This document shows, piece after piece, positions 47,594-59,330 of a DNA stretch of 64,000 nt. The translations under genes and the position numbers were made by a program. Origin of the DNA: Liriodendron chinense (lineage: Eukaryota; Streptophyta; Magnoliopsida; Magnoliales; Magnoliaceae); NCBI GenBank assembly GCA_003013855.2, contig PVNU02002357.1, positions 434,001 through 498,000 of the forward strand. Direction: 5' to 3'. Each line of letters begins with the position of its first letter. Position 1 is the stretch's first letter. A model generated the notes under the pieces. The model was not told the origin of the DNA. It did not search any database and saw nothing but the letters and a program-made list of their open reading frames with translations.

Positions 47594-49122
47594 TGTTCGC
47601 TTCCCCAAGTGTAGGGTTGCGATGTAGTAATAATCTCGGTAAGACCGAGGTCGATTCACAGGGACTTATATAGGAATTCACAAACACATCTAATAGTTTC
47701 TATTGAGAAGCTAACAACCAGATTTGTAGGAGATTGATGTAAGTAACAACTTTGAATTTAAACTGAAGTAAACAATTATAAAAAAGGCACTAGGGGTTCA
47801 AAGATCCACTTGTAGCAATCCTTGATGCTCAATTCGCTGTGGTTTCTCACTTTCTCAACTAGAATTGAAATTAAGATCTAGGATGATATAACGGTTAAAC
47901 CAACAATCTGCCATATGTAAGGTCAATGTATATGATTCACTCAATGCAAGCTAGGATGAGCATGTTCAATTGCACAGGTCAGTCCCAATTCAAATAAGCT
48001 AAGTTCACAATCATAACCATCATTAAGTCCTGTCACAAGACAAAGCTAGATTATGAATTGAACTTGATTCAAATCACATTCACAGTCCCACATACAACAC
48101 AATTCCAGAAAAAGTAGAACTTTGGTAGGAAGTTCCCACATGAAGATCATAGTACTAGAGTGTACTCCAATTCCTCGGATCATACAGGTCTAGACTAACA
48201 CACAACAATTAAGAACTAAAGCACTTCTTCCAAACATCCATGAGTCATCATAAGACTAAGAAGAACTACTAGGAACTTGAATTAAACTTCAAACCATTGT
48301 TCATAAACATGAATTCCAAACTTAAAACCAACTTAAACGAATTGAAACATCTTAGATTTACTACAAGCTTCATCTCTTAGCCATAGCTAAGAGGTTTAGC
48401 CGTTCATGATCCAAGGAAACATGAAACAACTAAGAAAAGCATAAAAATAGTAACAAACTAGAAGGAGTTGTGGAACTCCGAAATCCACTTCCGCCGCCTC
48501 CCACCTTGCTCAAACTCTTCTAAGATACCCTAGGAACGATCCCTAGGTGTCCTTTTATAGTAGGGAGGCTCCGCGGCATCAGAATCTTTCAGAATTGCGT
48601 AAAAGTACGCAGTGCGCAGAGAATTTCGGGACTTGTAAAACACGTCTCATTACGCAGATGACCGGTCGCACGACCAGTCTCAAAAGCGTAAAAAGTGTCC
48701 AGAGAGTTTTGGGATTTTTCAGCCCAAAAAATATATTTAAAGACTGGTTGCATGACCGATTTAAGCCATGGACGACCGGTCGCACGACCGGTCATGGACA
48801 GTCCAGTGAGTCGTGGCCCTGTGGCCCCTCCTGCTGAGTGATCGGACCGGTCGAACGACCGGTCCTGGGCCTTGGACAACCGGTCGTGGGTGTCTTCTTC
48901 TTCCTTCTTTTCTTTTCTTCTTTGCTTCTTTCTTCCACCCTTTCCCACTTGGTCCTTTGGTCTTCTTTGCTTCTAACTGGCATCTTTAAGTCTTCAATTG
49001 ATGCTTCCTCTCTCTCATCCCTACAATCACAAATCCATGCATTAGTTTAGTATATAAACCATAAAAACAAGCATAATGAGTTATGAATTGGGGTTAGAAT
49101 ATGCACAATTAAGAGCTCAACA
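47594..49122. mobile_element. 1.5-kb solo LTR with perfect 5-bp TSD
   Basis: Runs TGTTCGC...GAGCTCAACA, flanked by ATATG at 47589-47593 and 49123-49127. The left end contains GATGTAGTAATAATCTCGGT and AAGACCGAGGTCGATTCACA, a phrase recurring in two other LTR-like blocks here (53481 and, reversed, 62183). Contains an ACCGGTCG palindrome cluster (48658-48890). No internal domain. Confidence 0.82.
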
Positions 49123-49450
49123 ATATGTGCATGGTTATGATTGAGATGAGTTATGTGAAGGTATTGACATCACAACTTGATCATTTTACATGACTTGATC
49201 TGATTATCCTGAGTTGTTTCCTATAGCGGGAGCTATTGAGTTATATGGGGGGGGGGGGGCACAACTTAATAGGCTCGGTGTCTATGTGCCTAAATTGTAA
49301 GCTCTAGCATAAGGCAAAAGGTCACACCTCAATTTATGATAATAAATTAGTCGTACAATTAAAATGCCGAATTTGATTGCGATATCTAATATCATAATCT
49401 CTGAGAAGGTCATAGAGAAGAAATTTATTAACTAGTCTAAAAAAAAGCTG
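49123..49450. other. Unrecognised, with a G13 run
   Basis: No gene seen. Thirteen consecutive G at 49247-49259. Confidence 0.5.
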
Positions 49451-50560
49451 AAAATTGTACTCACCTTAGAGAGCACATATATGTCATCATGAGCCTTCCC
49501 ATCTTGTTAAAATTCATAATATGAATTATTGACCATTTCCACCAACTATATTAAGTGGGAAAGAGATAATAAATTGGCTAAATAATACATTCTCGCCTTC
49601 ATCTTTGATATACTCTGTAATCAATTGTGGAACACGATATACATAAAGAATACTTACATTCATTTACATGATATGTTTAACTCCCAAATTTTTGTCAAGT
49701 TCAGATTTTGAAATGAACATTATATGACATGAAATTTGAAGATGATGCATCTTTTAACTATCACGTCCTCAAAATGTATAAGATCGTTAGTGAATTGGAG
49801 ATGTTGGGAGTTAAAAAGGAAGTCATGATAGTGAACACAGTTCTCACCTCCCTAACTTTGACGTATAAGATATTCGTAGATAACTATGATATGAATAAGC
49901 TTACCCATTCAGAGACAAAGTTGCACACCTGGTTGGTTATTTTTTAAGTCAATAACAAGTATGAAAAAAATCATGGGTTACTTACTTAAGTTTCTCTAGC
50001 AACAAGCTCGATTAAAAAATAAAAAATAAAAATAAGCGGGACAGGTAAAAGGAAAATTAGTTGCACAATTCTAAAAGCACAAGTGGTGATTCCAAAAGGC
50101 TAGGAAAGGGAAAGCCAAGAAAAAATGACAAGAAGGAGAAAGATAACTATTGGCATTGTGGGAAGTTCAGTCACTTCAAACATGAGTTTTTATCATTCAA
50201 GAGATAACTTGCTCATGAGGTTAATGCATGCAATGATCTCTCTTCTCACCTTTCTGCAATCCTCTAATCAACAAGCAACACATGGAATTTGACAACCTTA
50301 AATTGTGATTGTAATAATGCTAAAGATTTGAAGAAATATTTGGAATTTGACAACTGTTACTTGTAATGATGCTAAAGATCAGAAGAAATATGATAGGACG
50401 TAAAGAGATGATGAGAATGCAAGAATCAAGAGCTGAAGAGTGTGGCGAGGTTGAGAGTATCAAAACTAGATATAGTACTTGGAAGATGTTGGATCGATGA
50501 CTCTAGCTCACATACTTCTGTACTAATCCATTTATATTAGTCTTATTGGACATTCTTTTA
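49451..50560 (+). pseudogene. Decayed Copia-type gag fragment
   Basis: 49729-49947 encodes MKFEDDASFNYHVLKMYKIV...SELEMLGVK..., with TSLTLTYKIFVDNYDMNKL, the pattern of the Copia gag UBN2-type domain. In a further frame at about 50110-50205 come Lys-rich sequence and the zinc-knuckle remnant WHCGKFSHFKHEF. Frames are broken and no protease, integrase or RT follows. Confidence 0.6.
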
Positions 50561-51109
50561 GAAACGATATTTATTCATACATGATGATGATTAGTTTATG
50601 ATTCCTGATCAATTATTGCATATATTCAGTGCTTTATTCTTATATTGTATTATATATGATTCAAGCTTATGATGTGATGACGATTAAATTTTTATCTCTA
50701 GGTTATGTCTTGTACTAGGGATTAAACTTAATATCCATTCATTTATTGTCCTTAAAGAGGTAAGATCCATCAACCGAATTATTTCATCTCAACACATTTA
50801 AAATAAAAATTCTAAAGATGTCGTAAAAGACTTAAGTTGGAATATTATATGGATGTCTAAGATGATAAAATTGGTATGTAAATACCAGTCATATTGTAGA
50901 CACCCCACCTTCGGCTACACTGTTGGTAGAGACAGCTGGATGAATGGAGAACCGTACCCCCAAATCCCAAATCCAAACTCAGCCAAACTCACCCTTGTAA
51001 GCCCCATTCCATAGCCCAGTTCAAGCCTGAACCCAGTCAACCCAGTCCTAAACACCATCCTGAAAAACCCCCCACAAGAAAAGCCAGTCAAAAAATCCCA
51101 AAAAAGTCA

Positions 51110-51270
51110 AACTCACTGAGTCAACCCTCTGAGTTAACCCGCTGAGTCAACCCGCTGAGTCAACCCGTCGAGTCAAAACACCGAGTCAACCCGTCGAGTC
51201 AACCCGTCGAGTCAAATCACCGAGTCGACCCGCTGAGTCAACTCACTGAGTCGACCCAGCGAGTCAAACA
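51110..51270. repeat. Minisatellite, GAGTCAACCCG units
   Basis: About ten diverged 15-16-base units (CTGAGTCAACCCGC, CGAGTCAACCCGT and variants), upstream of the LTR TATA box. Confidence 0.9.
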
Positions 51271-51646
51271 GCAGCCCCGAGGTAACAACCGTACATCGCT
51301 GGAAACCGAGGAGCCCGAGACAAATTACGAGCTCTGCCACTGTTCGCTGCTATAAATACCCCCCTCCCCTTCTCATTTCAACACACCACTCAGCCAGAGA
51401 GAGCCCGTCCATCTGAGTCACCCTCTTTCACCCCTTAGCCCATTCCTCCACCAAGGAGAGCCCGAGTGAGGAGAGCCTAGCCCTGGTCCAAGTCTCCCAA
51501 GCCGTCCAAGTCTTGATCCAGCCACTCGAAGCCAATCCTTGCGATACCTCCGTCCATCCAGCTATCATTTTTCAGCATCATCTCATTTGCATCTAGCATA
51601 AGTGCAACATTTACTTTTCTTCCAACCCTCCTGCTTCACTACAAGC

Positions 51647-51935
51647 ACCTTGATTATTCAAGCACACCGCATATGTCTTAAATTAAGCACCTGTCAGTTC
51701 GAGCATATGCTCTGGGCTTGCCCGTTGTTGGAACCTGCCCATCAGAAACTCTTACTGTTCAGACCTGCATTCACGTACATATCACTGTAAACACTTTGAA
51801 TATTCAAGCACACAGCATGCATCATCTCGCATAAAGCACCTGTCAGTTCGAGCGTACGCTCTGGGCTTGCCCGTTGTTGGAACCTGCCCATCAGAAACTC
51901 TTACTGTTCAGACCCGCATTCATGCATCATGTCAT
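51647..51935. repeat. ~143-bp tandem duplication inside the LTR
   Basis: Two copies share CACCTGTCAGTTCGAGC, GCTCTGGGCTTGCCCG and CATCAGAAACTCTTACTG with few changes. Confidence 0.9.
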
Positions 51936-52192
51936 CCATGAGATTTTACGAGGATTAACTAGACTTTCAAGTATTCGATCGATTCTGTGAAGTAGAGACC
52001 GTACTTCGGTACGGGCAGTGTGTGGGGTGCTTAACCTCTTCCCACCCTGTAACCGTGATCCCTTACCTTGAATCTCTGACCGCAGATCAATAGGAGTCAT
52101 TTTAGAGGAAGGAATCTTCGGATTCCCTTCTCTAACGTTTCTACAGGGTCTAGCCGACTGTAGATTCGAAGTAATTGGCTAGTGGCGACTCT

Positions 52193-52595
52193 GGTCTTAT
52201 ACAAACTCATTTTAACACATCCGGCTTAACACGACAACCAAACGAAACCCTCGAGAACGAGGCAAGCCAGTGGCACAAACGGCGATTTCGCACTCACGCA
52301 TCCTCCTCTCCTTCTTTTCCCGAAAGGGGAAGGGATGAGAAGAACGTCGTGTGGGGAGCGCGGAAAATCAGCGAGGGTCCACACATATAAAATAAGATTT
52401 AATTACTATAAAGCCTCATTTTTTCTACGTCCTTCCGCATGCATGTACACAATGTTCGGCGCCCTCAATAGCCTCAGACTGTTTATAGGCAGTGCACATC
52501 TAAGTGACCTGAACCCTAAGACCCCATGACCCCTGCCATATTGACTGGTTCATTGTTACAATTGTGAAGGTACCACCCATAAGTTTATGAGGCAC
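52193..52595. other. Leader-like sequence downstream of the LTR, truncated
   Basis: Begins with the primer-site-like TGGCGACTCT. No gag could be recognised before the MITE at 52605. Confidence 0.4.
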
Positions 52596-52604
52596 CTCGT
52601 TGGC

Positions 52605-52836
52605 GGGCTCGGATTAGGTACTACCCCCACCAGTACGTTGAGGAGACGAACGGGGTGCATGGCACCTTGTCATTGGTGGAGAGCAGTGGGGCCCGCACCG
52701 ATGTGATCGCCCACACCGATGTGATCGCACCACCATTACATTTGTGCGGGCGCTACTGCTCTCCACCAATGACAAGGTGCCGCGCACCTCTTCTGTCTCC
52801 TCAGCGCCCTGGTGGGGGTAGTACCTAATCAAGTCC
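52605..52836. mobile_element. 232-bp hairpin MITE, 9-bp TSD
   Basis: Flanked by CTCGTTGGC (52596-52604) and CTCATTGGC (52837-52845). TIRs GGGCTCGGATTAGGTACTAC and (reversed) GGACTTGATTAGGTACTAC share their core with the 15680 MITE. Inside, CCTTGTCATTGGTGGAGAGC pairs with GCTCTCCACCAATGACAAGG (perfect inverted repeat). The loop has a tandem CCGATGTGATCGC pair. Confidence 0.9.
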
Positions 52837-52845
52837 CTCATTGGC

Positions 52846-53480
52846 ATACTATGCCACGAAGAACCTATCACCTTTCATGTGCACACTACATCACTCACAA
52901 CACACTCACACATGCCTCTCTAGCCACACAGGTGAGGGATCCCAACACCACCTACCATGACATCACCTCTTGTCACACCCCATCCCATACCCCCATGCTC
53001 CCCCTTAACCATGTTAAGATATTAACCACGGTGAAGGCTCTACCCCTAACCTAACCCAAAAACTAACCCTAGTTAGTCTCCTATAATTAATCAAGGTTAG
53101 TTTCTACAAAAGCTTCAACCCTCAACCATTTTTTCCATTTCCACATTAAGAGGGAAAAAGAGAAAGAACTTGTAGGAGGAGGTGGTGAACTTCATTTTTC
53201 CCATTTCTCATCCCTAGGTGAGTGCCTTTGCCCCCTTTACCCTTTCTTTTATTTTTTTTCTTAATTATTTTTATGATGTGGGTGCGAGACTTATGGTTGA
53301 TAATCATATGCAATTCAGACCATTCAAATATGGTTTGGATAAAGGGAAAATGCAAAGATTGGCTTAATCCAAGGACCCATTGACCGTGGGCCCCACTGTG
53401 ATGTTTATAGTCATCCAACCTATTTTTAAGACCATAAAATCTTTGATGTAGGGACCACACAAAAATCAGGCTGATCCAAA
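52846..53480. other. Gene-free, partial fold-back unit at the right
   Basis: 53270-53480 is part of a fold-back unit (GGGCCCCACTGTGATGTTTATAG, ATCAGGCTGATCCAAA) interrupted by the element at 53481. No gene seen. Confidence 0.5.
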
Positions 53481-54774
53481 TGCTACAATCCGAAGATTGC
53501 ACACCTAAGTGCAGGTAGCGAAGTAATAAAATACTCGGTGAGACCGAGGTCGAATCACAGGAATTGAAGTTAAGAACACTTAGAAGAATTAGTTTAGGTG
53601 AGAGAGATGAAATCTGAATTATCAATGAGAGTGGAGTGAGTAGTATGTGATGAAAGACAAAAATAAATAAGAGGCTAAGGCATTAGGGATCCACCTTTGA
53701 TAAGTTCACAAAGCTTGATTCATTGGTTCAACTATAACTTAACTGGAATCGAATGAAGATTCATTCTAGTTAGAAGATGAAACTGTTAAACTACTTGTAT
53801 ATTTCATAAAAGATAGTAATATGAACAGATTGATTTGACCATAAAGCGCTTGTTAGTTGATCGCAGGGAATTCCAAGCATCCATTGTACTCGGAGTCGAC
53901 AATGGATCAAGAAATTATACAAATCGACAACTTTGTCAAAAAGTTAATCGATAAGATCACAAATCATACGATTAAATGCATACTTACAAGATAAGAGACT
54001 TTGATTGACCGATCCAACTGTTAAGATCTCGTCTATCAATCGCAGGGAATCCAAAGCATCCAATGTGCCCGAAGTCTACAATAGATCAAGGAATTTTACA
54101 GATCGATGACTTTACCTGCACTAGCTCAATGACCATAGGGAATCCAAAGCATCCATTGTTCCTGGAGTCGATGATGGATCAAAAAACTTTATTGATCATG
54201 AACTAGCTAATTGATGTGCATGGGAATCCAAGCATTCAACGTGCTCGGAGTCGACGATGGATTAAGGGTCGTGCACAACAATAGCGTCTGCCGAGGTGGA
54301 TAACCAAACCAGTCAACCAAAGAGAATAACATTTACACCACACAATGTTGAACCAAAAGAACCAAAACTTGTAAATTTCTTCAAAGGCTTCACCCTTAGC
54401 CTTAACTAGAGGTTTAGCCAACCATGCTACAATGGAAACTAAATTCTCTATAAAGGAAAAGCTGCTCTACACTCCAAAACTAAGAATGAAAGAAAGAAAG
54501 AAAGAAGAGAGGAGAGAAGAGAGGAATTTGGATTGTGGGATGATGGAAATGACAAGGAGAGCCCTCCTTTTATAGCCTCTTGAGAAGCTCCCAAGCCTAG
54601 GTGGCACTTCAAGCCTAAAGCAAATTTTTCTCTAGGCTTGGGCTTGGAGTTAGGCTTGGATGATGAGGTGTCATGAAAAGTACTCCAAGCCTAGGAGCAA
54701 TTATTTTTTTGGTTTGAGAATGGAGTTAAGCTTGGAGTGGTGAGGTGGCATGCTAGCCTTACACATGTGTGGGG

Positions 54775-54780
<6 letters not shown>

Positions 54781-54815
<35 letters not shown>
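54781..54815. repeat. (GA)17 microsatellite
   Basis: Uninterrupted GA run. Confidence 0.97.
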
Positions 54816-54817
<2 letters not shown>

Positions 54818-54924
54818 CCTATCTTGCTAGCTCCACATGGCTGCTGATCAAGGGACGGTGGAGATTGAAGGTGATCTCCAATTGTTGCTTGTGTGGAGGC
54901 TGGAGATGGGGCCTACGTGAGAAG

Positions 54925-56559
54925 TGTTGGGGTTAGGAGCCCCGCAGCGGAAGCAATCAAAGCATGCGAGGAACACACCACAATGGCAATCAACAAGCAA
55001 ATCATCATACACAAGAAGGCAATCCGATTTTTACGTAGAAAAACCCCTCAAGGGTAAAAAACCACGGCACAAAGCGACATTAATCCACTGTGATATCAGA
55101 AGTTACAAGAGATTACAGGAGAAAACCTTAGATCACAGCCTACAAGAGAAATCTTAAGCTACTCGAAGCTAATTCTCACATGAGAATGGCAAACTCATCC
55201 CTTTCCCTCAACCTAGAGAACTCCAAGCTTCCTCCTAGCTCTTTCTCTTATCCTAGAACTCTCCCAATCCCTTGGCCCATTGGCGGTCACCCTAATCTCG
55301 GATTACATCTCCTTAAATAGGAGAAAACAAGAATTAGAAACTCCTTGCGCAAAACCGCTCAAGAAACCAAGTCCAAAAAGGAAACTGCCGACCAGTCGGA
55401 CCCCCCACCGGCCAGTCGGCCGGATGGCCCAGAAAAGTTCCAGTAAACTTGCTGTCTTGCTCCATCATGACTGACCAGTCGGTGGTCTTTATGCTTGAAG
55501 TTTTGAGGCGTCAAAGCTCAACAAACTCTACCACGACTCAAATCTTCATGCAACACCTTGCTATGCACCATCTTCATCTCTACTTTGTCGTCATCATAGC
55601 TCCATCACTTCTCATGCCTCATCGACTTCATCCTTGCACCTTTACCACCCGCTCGCTCATGTGGCCCTTGTGGCATGCCATACACGAGTAACCATGGATC
55701 CCGCTGCCGATCCAGCAACTCCACCATGAATAGTGCTCCCGATCAAACCTGATTGCAGTCGACAAACCTGATTGAGATATTGGCATACTGATCCACCTTC
55801 TTCAACTTTACTTCTTTCATAGATACCGATCGCTTTCCATGTTTTTCTTTCATGGAATCCTTCTCCACATTGAATCTCATGTTAGAAGACGCTATTGATG
55901 CCTTGCCTCAGATTCTCTCTACCTCCTTCCCAACTTTTAGCTTTGATACCACTTGTTGGGATTAGGAGCCCCGCAGTAGAAGCAATCAAACCAGGCGAGG
56001 AACACACCACAATGGCAATCGACAAGCAAATCATCACACACAAGAAGGCAATCCGATTTTTACGTGGAAAAACCCCTCAAGGGTAAAAAACCATGGCATA
56101 AAACGACACTAATCCACTATGATATCAGAAGTTACAAGAGATTACAGAAGAAAACCTTGGATCACAGCTCACAAGATAAATCCCAATCTACCCGAAGCTA
56201 ATTCTCACATGAAGAGTACAAACCCATCCCTTTCCCTCAACCCAGAGAACTCCAAGCTTTCTCCTAGCTCTTTATCTCATCCTAAAACTCTCCCAATCCC
56301 TTAGCCTATTAGTGGCCACCCTAATCTCAGATTACATCTCCTTAAATATGAGAAAATCGGAATTAGAAACTCCTTGCGCAAAACCGCGCAAGAAACTAAG
56401 TCCAAAAAGAAAACTGTCGACTAGTCGGACCCCTTACCGCCGGCTAGATGGCCCAGAAAAGTTCCAACAAACTTACTGTCTTGCTCCATCATGACCGACC
56501 GATCGGCCGACCGGTCGGTGGTCTTTATGGTTGAAGGTTTGAGGCGTGAAAGCCCAACA
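54925..56559 (-). mobile_element. TRIM-like LTR element, perfect TSD
   Basis: LTRs 54925-55523 and 55954-56559 (about 600 bp, TGTTGG...CAACA) share CACCACAATGGCAATC, AATCCGATTTTTACGT and CCCCTCAAGGGTAAAAAACC. The TSD is AGAAG on both sides (54920-54924, 56560-56564). The minus strand has primer site TGGTATCAAAGC (55940-55951) next to the right LTR, so transcription runs leftward. The ~430-bp interior cannot encode the enzymes; a short gag-like fragment is possible but unproven. Each LTR contains an ACCGGTCG/CCAGTCGG cluster. Confidence 0.88.
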
Positions 56560-58129
56560 AGAAGAGCTGAATAGAGAGCTCCCTTGCACATTTGCTGGAT
56601 CAACTTCATCTGCTAAAGAAGTTGGAGATAGGAGCTATTTGGAGGATCTGCTACATGTGCTGGCCATCAGAAGGATGAACGGCTGGATTGGATTGTGGTT
56701 GAAGTGGGCCACTTTGAAGCTGGAAGTGCGTCTGATGGCTGGAGTGTGGAGAGGACGGTGGATTGAAGGTGATCCGGTTGAGTCCACCACAGCTGTGGAA
56801 GGATGGATGGCCTCAATTGCTGGTGCCGTGTGAAAGGCAGGGTCCATCTACTGCTTGAATGGATGGACGGTGGAGATGGGGATGACGCTGGCATGGAGGC
56901 CACGTTGATGGACTGCTGTTTGAAGTAGCTCTGGAAAGTTTGGGTGGAGATCGATCTGTCCACCAGTTGATTGGAAGTAGCTTGCCTTGCAGCATGATGG
57001 ACGGTGATGATCTTGCTGGACGATGATGGAGATGGAAGATGAAGATGTGGGCTACCTTGCTACTGTTGGAGACGTTGTGGGCTAGGCAGCTGTTGGGAAG
57101 ACGTTGGAGGATGATCCTTTGCTGGATCGTCCATCTAATGGATGGATGGACAGATGAGAGTGGGACGTCCTTGGGCTGCTTCTCTTTGGACCTTACACAT
57201 GTGCTGCATATGTGGGTTGGAGCAACTCTTGCTGGAGATGTCGGAGATCTGGAGCTGATTATCTTCTTCCTTTGTTGCAGGTGGACGGTTGATGATGATG
57301 ATGATGATGGAGACCAGCTACAACATCAGTCTGCTCGCTTGCTGGATGGGTTTGATGATGATTGACGGTGGAGATGAAGCAGGGCTGGCGCTGATGCTGG
57401 TCAGATGAAAGTGCTGATACATGTGAAGTGAACTGGACGTCCATTGTTGTTGTTGGATGGTAAACGTGGGTCCATAAGGCTGTGATTCAATGGACAATGA
57501 AAGATATTGTAGGATGTTAGGCCCACCTTGCTGGGCAGCTGATTGGATGGATGGAATGGAGGGACGACTGATCTGATTCAGCTGCTTGAAGGTTCAGATT
57601 GCTGTGCAAAGTGGGGTCCATTTTCTGGACCGTTTGATTCAGCAGAGATTGTGATCTTGAGAGATTAGCACATGGACGTACAACCCTTTACATGTGTGGT
57701 CCAGATGAACCTTGGATGGGGATTTGGATGGATGGCTGGGATGGGCTGTGGAGCATTCAATAGTTTGGACGTTGGAGATGATCTCTTCTTGCCCCATTCG
57801 TACATGTCTGAAAGTTGACCGTTGGAAGGTGGGGTCCACTATAACTGATTTGATGCTCATGAAAGTGTGCCTGCCTTGATGCACATTTAGTCCCAACTGT
57901 AGACATCCAATCTTAACGATCTGTGTGGCCTGATTTCCTTCCGGATTACCTCTACACTCAATCTTGATTACTTTTGGGTCATAAAGTTCCCTGATTGGTT
58001 TGGATCTTGTCCAACCTCTCTTAACCACTTTAACATTGAAAATTCATGTAACGAGGAATAACTAATCCCCGAAACAATGATAATATTCTAAATATCTAAG
58101 GTTAATTATACAATATTAGTCACTTATCA

Positions 58130-58690
58130 CCAAGCTGTGTGGACTCACCTTAAGCCCATTGTAATGTGTATATGAAATCCAGACCGTCCAAATGACGCCC
58201 TAGGGGGTGACTACACATACATACAACTGTATATATACATAATATACATATTAAAAAAAAAAAAAAAGAAGGGAAAACAACAACTGCAGCTGCTACTCCA
58301 AACAACGTGCAGCAATGCGCACTGAATGTAGCAGCATGCTGTACTATAACGTCCAGCAGATGGGGCCCACTACAGGTTGCCACCCAGCTGTATGTATTTT
58401 AAATCCATTTTCCCAAATCATTTTAGTGTTTGATCCAAAAAATAGGCCGATCCTAGACTTGGATGTGCAATATGATAAAGAACAGTGGAAATAGTGACAC
58501 CCACAATTAAAACCTAGATGGAGGCTACCATACAATTTTCTTTGCCATCCATCTTATTTGCTGAGATAATCAGACTTGCAACATAGAGAAAAATAATAAA
58601 TACAATGGCTATAGATCCCATCAGGTGGGACCTAGCTGGCTCAATACCGTGCTAAAGCACGTTGTCTTGAGATGGCGTGGTCTCACACTG
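58130..58690. repeat. Fold-back remnants
   Basis: Phrases CCAGACCGTCCAAATG (58180), CAAATCATTTTAGTGTTTG (58415) and GATGGAGGCTACCATAC belong to fold-back units. A17 run near 58255. Confidence 0.45.
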
Positions 58691-59330
58691 GTGGGGCTCA
58701 CCTCGATGATGCATTGTATATCTACACCGTCCATCCGTTATTCTACACCTTGATGTGTATGTTGTATATCCAGGTCATTCATCTTAGGGGCCACTTGATG
58801 TATGTGTTATATCAATACCGTCCATCTATTTGGATGCCTAAAGAAGCAAATCCAAACATCTGGTGGGCCCAACACTGGGAGTAGTGAGACCCACCGTTAT
58901 GACTCTTGAGTCCAACAAGTGGACCCCACTCTAGAGGAAACTGTGGAGATCGATAATGAAGCCTACCGTTGAAACCCTGTTGGGGGCCCACCATGATGTT
59001 TATTTGTGATCTAACCTGTTGGTGGGTCCACCTAGAAGTGGGACCCACCGACCCACCGTGATGTGTGGGATTTACCCATGCTAGCTTCCCATCAGTCAGC
59101 GGGACCCACCGTGGTTCATGCATTTTGTCCATGTTGCCCATCAGGCAATGAGACCCACCATGATTTGAATATTTTGTATGCGCTGCTAGTAAGGCCCTCC
59201 ATGATGTATGTGTGCCTTATTCACGCGGTTCATAAAACCTTCCATGATGTATGGGTCATATGCAAGCGGTCCATGGGACCTCACTTGATGTATGCCATAT
59301 ATATCTAAGCCATCGATCCACTTTACCAAC
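58690..59330. repeat. Degenerate tandem array of fold-back ends
   Basis: Roughly eight to ten head-to-tail units of 40-55 bases, each like GGGACCCACCGTGATGTG...CCGTCCATC, separated only by divergence. Clear unit starts lie near 58693, 58745, 58788, 59039, 59099, 59149, 59193, 59235 and 59275. Confidence 0.7.

Larger units (their letters stand above)
50895..52145 (+). mobile_element. LTR (Tat/Ogre-like?) with promoter and minisatellite
   Basis: Perfectly inverted ends TGTAGA...TCTACA. CTATAAATAC at about 51350-51359 is a strong TATA box followed by a GAGAGAGCCCGTCC leader. TGGCGACTCT at 52193 resembles the Arg-tRNA-type primer site of plant Tat/Ogre elements, but it is 47 bases from the LTR end rather than adjacent. 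Flanking 5-mers differ, so this is probably one end of a truncated element. Contains a minisatellite and a ~143-bp tandem duplication. Confidence 0.6.
53481..58129. mobile_element. LTR-type element (solo LTR?) carrying a nested TRIM
   Basis: Starts TGCTACAATCC, ends CACTTATCA, with flanks CCAAA and CCAAG (4 of 5). Its left end has AGTAATAAAATACTCGGT and GAGACCGAGGTCGAATCACA, like the solo LTR at 47594. Without the nested element it is about 3.0 kb. No retroviral coding sequence. 56600-57660 is G/A-biased with repeated GGATGGACGGTGGAGATG-like phrases. The boundaries are inferred from the interrupted fold-back repeat and the TSD-like flanks. Confidence 0.5.

Noticed and set aside
51110..51270. 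Regular short repeats resembling a CRISPR array
   Set aside because: Units are contiguous with no unique spacers, in a plant LTR; this is a minisatellite.
57039..57365. 108-codon open frame in the GGATGGACGG-rich block
   Set aside because: Arises from repetitive GATGAT/GGTGGA sequence inside an LTR-type element; no domain.
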